DNA from: JANELJ01 sp024511395
GTDB taxonomy: Bacteria; Pseudomonadota; Gammaproteobacteria; GRL18
NCBI GenBank assembly: GCA_963681975.1
Contig: OY820613.1
Span: 1,860,001-1,924,000, forward strand
Length of the DNA: 64,000 nt
Reading direction: 5' to 3'
Position numbers and translations under genes: made by a program. The notes beneath the pieces were generated by a model. It had not been told where the DNA came from and did no database searches. It saw nothing but the letters and a program-made list of their open reading frames with translations. Positions within the stretch are counted from its first letter, which is position 1. Each line of letters opens with the position of its first letter. Positions 25,307 to 34,600 of the stretch are shown here, piece by piece.

Positions 25307-26345
25307 ATGAAAAGTAGCACATTATCAAAAAAACTAAAACTCGTATTGAGTGAAAAGAAACTTAATAAACCGGGCAAAAACATTGGCTTTTCCCAACGAT
25401 TAAGACAGATAACCCCTTTTCAGCTTATAGTGAGTATGATTACGGCTATGGGTGATAAAGAGACAAAGCATTTTTCGGAAATTCATCGTTACTTTAACCA
25501 GTTGACAAATAAAAATGTCCGTTATAAGCCCTTTCATAATCAACTAGCCAAGCCTGAATTTGCGCAATTGATGAGAGATGTTGCAGATAAAGTTTTTAAT
25601 CACCGGGTAAATACAAAACTGAAATGTAATCATCCGGTTCTGGCCAGTTTTGATAAATTACTGATCCAGGATGGCAGTTCATTTGCTATTCACAAGGCAC
25701 TGAAAAAGGATTATCCCGGGCGATTCACAGCAATTAGTCCGGCAGCCGTGGAATTGCATGTCACCTACGACTTAAAAACCAGAGGCATAGAAAAAAGCAC
25801 ACTGACACCGGATAGTTTTTCAGAACGAGCAGAATTACCAGAAGCTCATGAACTGGAAAATCAGTTATTATCAGGTGACCGTGGCTACTATTCAGGCCAA
25901 CTGATTAATGAAACAGATGACCATGGTGGGTATTATATTTTACGGGCGATGAGACTTTCCAGGATAGCGGTTCATTGAGCCATCAGAGAAGATGGGCAAG
26001 TCGTTAGCAAAAGAACTAAACCATTGTCTGATTTGTTAAAATCTCTGCCAAAACGACAATTAATTGATATGATTGTGGAGATTGATGGCAGAGAAACAAG
26101 GCTGATTGCAATCTGGAGCCCCAAAGAAAAAAGGCATACATTTTTAATTACAAATCTGAATGCAGAACAGTTTTCAGCAACACAAATCAGCCAGTTATAT
26201 CGCTTACGCTGGCAGATTGAGTTGTTATTTAAAGAGTGCAAGTCACATAATAACTTGCAGAGGTTTCAAACCAGTAATTGCGCATTGATGGAAGCTTTGG
26301 TTTGGAGCAGTTTAATCGCGACGATTCTGAAACGATTTATATGTA
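25307..26345 (+). pseudogene. IS4-type a transposase with in-frame TGA, 5' part (copy 1)
   Basis: The frame begins MKSSTLSKKLKLVLSEKKLN and carries the IS4-family triad parts Asp in LASFDKLLIQDGSSF, Asp in LLSGDRGYYS and, further on, Glu in LRWQIELLFKECKS. At 25976-25978 a TGA follows ..RIAVH; the same frame then continues AIREDGQVVSKRTKPLSDLL without any shift until copy D. Copy 2 (58094) has the TGA at the identical codon. By comparison with related IS4 proteins this position is often Arg or Gln, so a CGA or CAA to TGA change is likely. As written the protein lacks the catalytic Glu. Confidence 0.85.
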
Positions 26346-27843
26346 GTCTGCCCTGAATAAAACATAGTGCATTGATTTATAAAGAAATATTTCTTGATTA
26401 TGGATGTTAAATTTGCAGGTTTTTGGTAAAATAAGCCTTATTACCTTGCAAATTTCCAGACCAGAATGAAGCCAAAGAAACAGCCAAAAATACCTCAGGA
26501 AGACCTGTTCAGGATGCGCCTTGAAAACATGCTGGACATAAACCATGAGTTGATTAAGTTATCAAAACACATAGATTGGGAAAGTCCTGATAAAGAATGG
26601 GGCGCTCTGTTTGTATCCACTAAAGGTGCTCCTGCCATACGCACTCGATTGATTGCAGGATTGCATTACCTGAAACACCTGCATGATTTATCGGATGAAC
26701 AGGTAGTAAAAGGCTGGACAGAAAATCCGTACTGGCAGTATTTCTGTGGTGAAGAATACTTTCAGCATAAAATGCCTATACACCCTGTGACCATGACCAA
26801 ATGGCGTAACCGGCTGGGTAAATCAGGCAGTGAAAAATTACTGATTGAAACCATTAAAGCCGGACTAAAGAGTAAAACCATAAAGCCCGGCAGTTTAAAG
26901 AAAGTCACGGTAGATACTACCGTACAGGAAAAGAACATCGCTTTTCCAACCGATTCAAAGCTCCTGAACAAAGCCAGAGAAAACCTGGTTAAACTGTCCA
27001 AAGAGCACGGTATTAAACTGCGTCAGAACTATAATCGGGTTGGGCCGCAATATGTACTAATGGCCAGTCATTATGCTCATGCAAAACAGTTTAAACGCAT
27101 GAAGAAAATGAACAATAAACTGAAATCCCGTTTAGGTCGTGTTAAACGGGATATTGAACGACAACTGCCCAACTATTCTGTTGATATTCAGTCTCTGTTT
27201 GAAGTAGCTCTAAAACAGGCTCAGAAACTGATTGAGCAGGAGCAGCACAGTAAAAACAAGCTTTACAGTTTACATGCTCCTGAAGTCGAGTGTATCAGTA
27301 AAGGCAAAGCTCATAAGCCTTATGAATTTGGAGTTAAAGCCAGTATCGCGGTAACCAACAAGGAAGGCTTTGTTATTGGTGCTCAAAGTTGTCCGGGCAA
27401 TCCTTATGATGGACATACCTTGCTGCCACAACTGGAACAGATAAAACAGTTTACAGCCGTACAACCGGAACACTGCTTTGTTGACCGGGGTTATCGTGGA
27501 CATGAAGTAAAAGACACTAAAGTTTTTATCTCAGGTCAGAAGCGAGGCGTTACCCGAAGTATTAAAAAGGCATTAAAACGGCGCAGTGCGATTGAGCCTG
27601 AAATTGGTCATATGAAAAACGATGGCCGTTTAGACCGCTGCTACCTCAAAGGTGCAGTCGGTGATGCCATTAATGTGGTTATGGTAGCCGCTGGACATAA
27701 CTTAAGAAAGATCCTCAATAAGCTCCGGCTTTTGTGGCTCAAAATTATTTCCGGTTTGATGGGGTCTTTTATCAAACCGGGGCAATCAGCTGCTTTAAAC
27801 CTGGCTTGATGTCAGGCTTAAAACGGTATTATTCAGGTTGAAC
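26346..27843 (+). mobile_element. IS5-like element, copy D
   Basis: Complete 1498-bp copy, exact target duplication TATGTA (26340-26345, 27844-27849). It is the innermost and therefore youngest of three nested elements. Left end GTCTGCCCTGAATAAAAC as in copies C, E, G and K. Confidence 0.95.
26466..27809 (+). CDS. IS5-family-like transposase, copy D
   Basis: Intact 447-residue transposase, nearly identical to copy C. Distinguishing residues are Lys in MKPKKQPK, His in VLMASHYAHAK and Ala in GVKASIAVTN. The catalytic acids (VDTT, VDRGY, IEPEIGH) are intact, so this copy could supply transposase to the family. Confidence 0.92.
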   Translation: MKPKKQPKIPQEDLFRMRLENMLDINHELIKLSKHIDWESPDKEWGALFVSTKGAPAIRTRLIAGLHYLKHLHDLSDEQVVKGWTENPYWQYFCGEEYFQHKMPIHPVTMTKWRNRLGKSGSEKLLIETIKAGLKSKTIKPGSLKKVTVDTTVQEKNIAFPTDSKLLNKARENLVKLSKEHGIKLRQNYNRVGPQYVLMASHYAHAKQFKRMKKMNNKLKSRLGRVKRDIERQLPNYSVDIQSLFEVALKQAQKLIEQEQHSKNKLYSLHAPEVECISKGKAHKPYEFGVKASIAVTNKEGFVIGAQSCPGNPYDGHTLLPQLEQIKQFTAVQPEHCFVDRGYRGHEVKDTKVFISGQKRGVTRSIKKALKRRSAIEPEIGHMKNDGRLDRCYLKGAVGDAINVVMVAAGHNLRKILNKLRLLWLKIISGLMGSFIKPGQSAALNLA

Positions 27844-27849
27844 TATGTA

Positions 27850-28091
27850 GTAGCATAGAACAATTTTGCCAAATGGCGATGTCAACGTTGACGGTCTCCA
27901 AAACAACCGTTTACTGGTGGTATTCATTATTGGAATCCATTGTTAACCATAAACGAAAACAATTAACGGATGTGCTTGAAAGAACGTATTTTTTCCTGAA
28001 AGAAAATGCTGGCAGAGCCCATCCTAAACGGGATAAGTCTACTGGACTTTATCAGTTCGGTGTAGAACCTAATATTGGAGTTACATCCTGA
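27850..28091 (+). pseudogene. IS4-type a transposase, 3' part (copy 1)
   Basis: After copy D the IS4-type a frame resumes, SIEQFCQMAMSTLTVSKTTVYWW..., and ends LKENAGRAHPKRDKSTGLYQFGVEPNIGVTS with TGA at 28089-28091. The NAxRAHPKRD...Q.G.EP segment is the usual C-terminus of this IS4 subgroup, which confirms that the two halves belong together. Confidence 0.82.
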
Positions 28092-28141
28092 TGGGTAAAC
28101 TATTGAAACGAAATGATAAAATCCTTAAAGACATACCTATG

Positions 28142-28843
28142 AAGAGTTATTATTTATGCCATGTGCATCAACATCTTAGGAAAGAGTTTCCAAATTTATT
28201 GAGCTATACCCGTTTCCTGGGAGTGATGTCATCGGTACTGGTGCCATTATGCGCTTACTTTACTCATTGCAAAGGAAAGCCAACCGGAATTGCCTTTGTT
28301 GATGCGACCAGCATTAAAGTATGCCACAACATTCGCATACCCAGGCATAAAGTCTTTGATGGTGTTGCTCAGCGAGGCAAATCGACCATGGGGTGGTTCT
28401 ATGGGTTTAAACTTCACCTGATCATTAATCATAAAGGTGAAATACTGGCCACTAAATTGACGGCCGGTAATGTAGATGACAGAAAACCGGTTCCTGAAAT
28501 GGCCAAAGACTTATATGGAAAGCTTTATGGTGACAAAGGCTATGTCTCCAGTCTTTTAAGTGATGAACTGTTTGAACAGGATGTCGGGCTTATTACCAAT
28601 GTCAGACGAAACATGAAAACACGTGCCATTGCATTGTGGGATAAGATTATGCTGAAAAAACATTTTATAATTGAAACGGTTAATGAGCAGTTAAAAAATA
28701 TTACACAGATTGAACATTCACGTCATAGAAGCGTAAGTGGTTTTATGTTGAACCTTATTGGTTCTCTGATTGCCTATTGTCATAAAAAAGACAAGCCGAC
28801 AATCAGAATAGATGAGAGTGATATGAAAACCCTCTGTATTTAG
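28142..28843 (+). pseudogene. IS982 transposase, C-terminal part
   Basis: Resumes exactly at the duplicated KSYY and runs LCHVHQHLRKEFPNLLSYTRF. It has the catalytic Asp in GIAFVDATSIKVCH, Asp in KLYGDKGYVSSL and Glu in HFIIETVNEQLKN, ending MKTLCI. It is undamaged by itself; joined to the part at 25025-25214 it gives a normal IS982 transposase of about 294 residues. Fragments equal to its 3' third recur at 41054-41491 and 59230-59667. Confidence 0.88.
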
Positions 28844-28876
28844 GTAAATGACTGGGTTCTTATCCAGATCTCAGGT

Positions 28877-29034
28877 TAACTTAAGAAAGATCCTCAATAA
28901 GATCCGGCTTTTGTAGCTCAAAATTATTTCAGGTTTGATGGGATATTTTATCAAACCGGAACAATCAGCCGCTTTAAACCTGGCTTAATGTCAGGCTTAA
29001 TGTCAGGCTTAAAACGGTATTATTCAGGTTGAAC
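28877..29034 (+). repeat. 3'-end fragment of an IS5-like element
   Basis: From TAACTTAAGAAAGATCC to the terminus GGTTGAAC (29034) this matches the last 150 bp of the IS5-like element, with a small tandem duplication (GTCAGGCTTAAT twice) and a few substitutions. Its outer flank is TAGATA, a TANNTA-type site, inside the eroded gene at 30561-31629. IS982 replaced or interrupted the rest of it. Confidence 0.85.
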
Positions 29035-29049
29035 TAGATAACTGTGATT

Positions 29050-30560
29050 GACAGTGTAAATTAAACTGTGTATCCGCTCTTATTTAAATATAAGGAGCCA
29101 ACTGCTCCTCAAACTCGATTATAAATCGATTCATAGCTGCTTTCCAATTTCTGATGGGCATTGTCCATTTTTTGGAAGCCGACTGGATAGCCAGATAAAT
29201 CACCTTCATAGCAGAATCATCGTTAGGAAACAGTCGCCGGTTCTTAATAGCCTTGCGAATAACACTGTTCACTGACTCAATGGCATTGGTGGTATAAATA
29301 ACCCGCCGGATATCCTCAGGATAATCAAACAGCGTGATAAGGTTGGGCCAGTGCGCCTTCCATGACCGGCTGATTTGCGGGTATTTATCATCCCACTTTT
29401 GAGCAAACCGCTCTAATTCCAGTGCTGCTTCCTGCTCAGTTGCAGACTGGTAGATTTGCTTTAAATCCGCTGTAACTGCTTTATAGTCCTTCCAGGGCAC
29501 AAACTTCAGTGAATTTCTGACCATATGCACAATACACAACTGAACTCTGGCCTGAGGGCAGGCCGTATTAATAGCTTCAGGAAAACCGCTTAAGCCATCC
29601 ACACAGGCGATTAAGATATGCTGTAAGCCTCTGTTCTGTAATTCAGTCAATACAGAGAGCCAGAACTTAGCCCCTTCATTTTCTGAGAGCCACATACCCG
29701 GCAGTTCTTTTTTACCCTCCAGGTTAATTCCCGGAGCCAGATAAACAGCTTTATTGATAACCCGCTTATCCTGGCGGATTTTAACCACAATGCAGTCCAG
29801 ATAGACAATGGGGTAAACCGGCTCCAGTGGACGTGACTGCCATTCCACTACCCGTTCCATGATGCTATTGCTCACCTGAGAGACCAGGGCGGGTGAAATA
29901 TCCACCCCATACATTTCCTCAAAGGTATCCACAATATCACGAGTGCTCATGCCTTTGGCATACAGCGCCATAATCTGGTCATCCATGCCGGTGATACGGG
30001 TCTGGCGCTTTTTGACCAGCTGAGGTTCAAATTTGGACTGTCTGTCTCTGGGGGTATTCAGTTCAAACTGACCGTGCTCACCTTTTAACTGTTTTCGGTT
30101 GTAGCCATTGCGGCTATTGCCCTCTTCCTTATCCAGAAAATAATCCATTTCGGCATTCAGAGCGGCTTCAACGGTCATTTTAGTCAGTTGAGCACTGAGG
30201 TCGCTTAAATCCTGAGGGGTTTTTAAATCTTTAGCCAGTTCGTTGGCCAGGGCCTGTAACCTGTCTTTGTTCATTGTCTTACTCATCGCTGTATTCCTTG
30301 TTATAGGGTAACAAAAGATGGTTCAGACCGGCAGGGGTTGATGATGTCGACTTCAGTCGAAGATAAATTCCGCCCCCATGGTGAGCAAATACCTGGAAAA
30401 GGCAGGGTGTCAAGGAGGAGTCCTGAAAGGAAGCTCCTTGATAGCCTGACTTTGGAAGGTAGGCTGTTCACTATGGAGGTGGTATTTCAGGTTTATTCAT
30501 TTTACCACTGCTGACTTAAACCACCGCAATGAGCGTTTACACAGTTATTTTTACACCCTC
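29050..30560 (-). mobile_element. IS256-family element, copy 2, intact
   Basis: Bounded by GACAGTGTAAATTAAACTGT at 29050 and an imperfect inverted partner ending at 30560. An exact 8-bp target duplication CTGTGATT (29042-29049, 30561-30568) proves a simple insertion. At 1511 bp with an open transposase gene it is potentially active. It entered only a few bases from the terminus of an older IS5-like fragment. Confidence 0.94.
29084..30286 (-). CDS. IS256-family (Mutator-type) transposase
   Basis: Complete 400-residue transposase. The DDE acids are Asp in PIVYLDCIVVKI, Asp in LIACVDGLSGFPEAI and Glu in YTTNAIESVNSVIRK, all with IS256 spacing. N-terminal DLSDLSAQLTKMTVEAALNAEMDYFL is the DNA-binding part. 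A leader of about 260 bp between the right end and the ATG contains the inverted repeat TCAAGGAG/CTCCTTGA, shared with copy 1. Confidence 0.93.
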   Translation of the reverse strand: MSKTMNKDRLQALANELAKDLKTPQDLSDLSAQLTKMTVEAALNAEMDYFLDKEEGNSRNGYNRKQLKGEHGQFELNTPRDRQSKFEPQLVKKRQTRITGMDDQIMALYAKGMSTRDIVDTFEEMYGVDISPALVSQVSNSIMERVVEWQSRPLEPVYPIVYLDCIVVKIRQDKRVINKAVYLAPGINLEGKKELPGMWLSENEGAKFWLSVLTELQNRGLQHILIACVDGLSGFPEAINTACPQARVQLCIVHMVRNSLKFVPWKDYKAVTADLKQIYQSATEQEAALELERFAQKWDDKYPQISRSWKAHWPNLITLFDYPEDIRRVIYTTNAIESVNSVIRKAIKNRRLFPNDDSAMKVIYLAIQSASKKWTMPIRNWKAAMNRFIIEFEEQLAPYI

Positions 30561-31629
30561 CTGTGATTCATACAACTCATGTATTTCTGATTTCAGGTTA
30601 ACAGTTCCCAGAAAATGAGAAATATTACTGACACCATGTACCATTTCAACCGGATCTATTAAAGACTGTCTTTCATCCTCTCGCTGTTTTTGAGTGGACC
30701 ATACCTGTATCAGTCTTTTTCTAAAATATTCGGAAACATTTTCGATATTCTTCTGTTTGCTTAAAAATTCAACCAGATAGTTTAATTTGATTCCCCATAA
30801 CTGGCTGCTGGCAAACTCATCTGTCTGCATGGATAATTGTAATCGGTTAAATGGAGGTGTATCACTATAAGGCTTTATCAGAAACTGACAGTCAGTATCA
30901 CCTTTATCAGGAATAAGCAGCTCAGCATAATGTGACCAGTCATTCAGCCTGTTCCATAACAGGGTCATTTCTGTAATGGAAAGATGGTAGGGATTAGCAA
31001 GGGGAAAAAGCAGAATTTTTTATACAGACTATCAATGGTTTTAATGGTTTCAGGCAGATATTTAATAGCCTTTTTTTCAAAATGGCGTTTTACAGCAAAG
31101 TAATAAATTTGATGAATATCCAGCCATTCATCCGTATGATGATCGGCATAAAGCATATAGTTATAGAACAGTTTCTGGTTAAGGTAGAACAGTGCATAAT
31201 AGGTAGCCTGAAGCAGAATTTTGTGTTTTAAAATAGCATTAACTAAACCGACATCAGACAGTTCATCAATAATAATTTTATGGCCCATAGCCATTTCATT
31301 TAAAAAGGCATTAACCAGCTCTGCCAGACGGTTTTTTCTTCTGCCAGAGGCAAACCATGACCAACACATTTTCTGGATAATTTCTGCACCAGCTTAAAAA
31401 TTTGCGGATGCATCTGTTCAAGCAGATCCAGACGTTTCTGAACAGGAATAATTAAACTATTGACTTCAACCAGAAGTGAATAATACAGGCGTGACTGCTC
31501 CCCCATCGGCAACTGGGAAGTACGTTCAACCCACTGTCCCATATCCTTTATTGAAGTGTATAAACAGTGTCCATCCGACTTTTTTCGTTCTGGTAGCTGT
31601 AACCAGAGTAAGGTATCTTTCACGGACAT
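30561..31629 (-). pseudogene. Eroded helix-rich gene, possibly of the PilZ-associated type
   Basis: Three overlapping frames in order (31629-31300, 31369-30965, 30968-30561) read as one protein with two frameshifts. The first holds SVKDTLLWLQLPE...LYYSLLVEVNSLIIPVQKRLDLLEQMHPQIFKLVQ, continuing in the next frame as ELVNAFLNEMAMGHKIIIDEL. This helical pattern resembles the N-terminal region of a family of gammaproteobacterial c-di-GMP (PilZ) proteins, but no PilZ motif is present, so identity is tentative. The C-terminus was first cut by an IS5-like insertion (fragment at 28877-29034) and then by IS256. It sits just downstream of purL. Confidence 0.6.
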
Positions 31630-31682
31630 TCCTTTTCACTGAAACATAATAATGGCTGGCTGCCAGGTACTGAACTCAGTTA

Positions 31683-34600
31683 TCAGCCAATCCATTTTCT
31701 GGCATTTCTAAACATTCTCATCCAGGGAGCATCCTCTCCCGAATGGCTATTGAGCCAGGTATTCTGCACTGAACGGAAAACCCGCTCGGGATGCGGCATC
31801 ATAATCGTAAAACGACCGTCTTCACTGCACAGCCCCGTCAGCCCCATAGGTGAACCATTTGGATTATAGGGATAGTTTTCCGCGGGCAGACCTTCGTTGG
31901 TCACATAACGTAAGGTAACCAGTTCTCTGTCAAAAGCCTGCTGTGCTGACCCGCCCAGCTGAAACTCTACCCTGCCCTCACCGTGTGCAACAGCAATGGG
32001 CATTCTGGAACCCTGCATGTCCTCAAAAAACAATGAGGGTGAATTCAATACTTCCACCATAACGGTCCGGGCTTCAAACTGCTCAGATTCATTTTTAACA
32101 AAATGAGGCCAGTGTGCGGTTCCGGAGATCAATTCGTGCAGATTGGACATCATCTGACAGCCATTGCAGATCCCCAGGCCAAAGGTATCGTCACGATTAA
32201 AAAAGGTTTCAAACTGTTCCCGTGCCTTAGAATTAAATAAAATGGATTTGGCCCAGCCTTCCCCGGCACCCAGAACATCACCATAGGAAAAACCACCGCA
32301 GGCCACAATACCTTTAAAGGCATCCAGTGACAGACCACCTTCAATAATGTCTGACATATGCACATCTCGGGTAGAAAATCCCGCTTTCTGAAAAGCCGCC
32401 GCCATTTCCACATGACCATTAACCCCCTGTTCACGCAGAATGGCCATAGGCGGCTTGATACCTTTATTGACATAAGGCGCACTGATATCTTCATTAACAT
32501 CATAACCCACTTCAAAATGCAGACCGGGATCACACAATAAATCAATAGCCTGATATTCCTGCTCTGCACATTTGGGATTGTCTCTGAGACTCTGCATGCG
32601 CCAGGTGGTTTCTGACCAGGCTTTATGAAAGCGGGTTCGAGTATCGCTTAATACAACAGACTGATCAAAGGTAAATTCAACCTCATCGGTGGACGTCGGT
32701 CTAGCAATAACATGAGACATACTGCCCATGCCCATATCCTGGATATAATTAAAGACCGCATCATGATCAGTCCTACGGATCTGAATAACAGCACCTAACT
32801 CTTCATTAAACAGGGCTGCCGTAATATCGGCTTTATCCACACAGATACTCTGCATATCCACATTTAAACCGCAATGTCCGGCAAAAGCCATTTCCAGCAG
32901 GGTGGTAAATAAACCACCGTCAGAGCGGTCATGATAAGCCAGCAGCTTGTTATTGATATTCAGTTCCTGAATTAAAGTAAAAAAGGACTTAAAGGTTTCT
33001 GTATCATCCAGATCCGGGGCCACATCACCAATCTGGCCATAAACCTGTGCCAGAGCTGAACCGCCCATGCGATTGCGTCCCCGCCCCAGATCAATCAGAA
33101 TTAATTCAGTTTCACCCTGATCCATAATTAATTGTGGTGTCAATGTCTGGCGCACATCCTGTACCCGGGCAAAAGCCGAGATGATCAGTGACAGAGGAGC
33201 AGTTACCGACTTATCTTCACCTTTGTCATTCCAGACCGATTTCATGGACATGGAATCCTTACCCACCGGGATGGTAATGCCCAGTTCTGGACAGATTTCC
33301 ATGCCAACTGTTTTAACCGCATCATAAAGCCCGGCATCCTCACCGGGATGTCCGGCCGGTGCCATCCAGTTAGCTGAAAATACAATATCCGATAAGCTGT
33401 TAATGCGCGCTGCTGCAATATTGGTAAGTGCTTCCCCAATGGCCATACGGGCGGAACTGGCATGGTCCACCAACGCAACAGGCGTACGTTCACCAATGGA
33501 CATGGCTTCACCGCTGACTTCATTAAAGCCGCTGCAGGTCACCGCCACATCAGCAACCGGGATCTGCCAGGGACCAACCATCTGTTCCTGTGCCACCAGC
33601 CCCGTAACCGAGCGGTCGCCAATGGTGATTAAAAAGGTTTTGTCCGCTACACCGGGCAGGTGCAGAATGCGATCAGCCGCTTCTTCCAGATTAATTCTGG
33701 AACTGTCAAATCTGTCCTGTTTAACCTGGATATGTTTAACATCTCTGGAGATCTTTGGCGGTTTGCCCAGTAAAACTTCCAGCGGTATATCAATAGGGGT
33801 ATTACCAAAATGGCTATCATTAAGGATTAAACGCTGTTCTTTGGTAGCCTGACCGATAATGGCATAAGGTGCCCGTTCTCGCTGGCAGATCTGTTCAAAC
33901 TGCTCGATATTTTCCGGGGCCACAGCAATAACATAGCGTTCCTGAGATTCATTACACCAGATCTCCATGGGTGACATGCCCTGTTCATCATTGGGTACTT
34001 TACGCAGTTCAAAAACCGCTCCCCTTCCGGCATCATTAACCAGTTCAGGTAGGGCATTGGAAATACCTCCCGCTCCCACATCATGAATAGAAAGAACAGG
34101 ATTGGCCTCTCCCATTTGCCAGCAATGATCAATCACTTCCTGACAGCGGCGCTCCATTTCAGGATTACCCCGCTGTACCGAGGCAAAGTCAAGGTTTTCA
34201 CAACTGCTGCCGGAATTCATGGAAGATGCCGCACCGCCGCCCAAACCAATTAACATGGCCGGACCGCCAAGCACGACAATTTTTGCACCTTCAGGTATAT
34301 CATCTTTCTGTATATGCTCAGCCTTAATATTACCAACACCGCCGGCCAGCATAATAGGCTTGTGATAGCCTCGCATTTCTGTCCCATCTGCCGTTTTAGC
34401 CTGTTCTTCAAAGGTTCTGAAATAACCGCAGATATTAGGCCGGCCAAACTCATTATTAAATGCGGCAGCACCCAGAGGTGCTTCCAGCATAATATCCATG
34501 GCTGAAACAATGCGATCCGGCTTACCATAGTCTTTTTCCCAGGGCTGCAGTGCATGTTTAATTTTTAGATTGGAAACCGAATATCCGCACAGACCAGCCT

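Larger units (their letters stand above)
25215..28141 (+). mobile_element. IS4-type element a, copy 1, split by IS5-like copy D
   Basis: Ends CATAGGTATG (25215) and CATACCTATG (to 28141) are perfect inverted repeats, continuing imperfectly inward. An exact 10-bp duplication AAGAGTTATT flanks the element (25205-25214 and 28142-28151). Without copy D it is 1423 bp. It lies in the IS982 transposase gene and its own transposase is interrupted at TATGTA by copy D. Confidence 0.93.
24921..28876 (+). mobile_element. IS982-family element holding two further nested elements
   Basis: Ends are ACCTGAATTCTGGATAAGAAC at 24921 and, on the other strand, ACCTGAGATCTGGATAAG from 28876. Its transposase is split after FKSYY by IS4-type element a, which itself contains IS5-like copy D. 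Taking both out leaves a roughly 1.0-kb IS982 with an open 294-residue frame. On its right it abuts a 3' fragment of an IS5-like element, on its left a broken host gene, so no target duplication is visible. Confidence 0.85.

Noticed and set aside
25976..25978. Selenocysteine or recoded TGA as a genome-wide feature
   Set aside because: No SECIS-like hairpin follows the TGA, and normal genes here use TGA as stop (for example pgm at 12892-12894). Kept only as a local readthrough-or-decay question.
32150..32569. Long minus-strand frames inside purL (for example 139 residues)
   Set aside because: Alternative-frame shadows of a complete, well-conserved enzyme.
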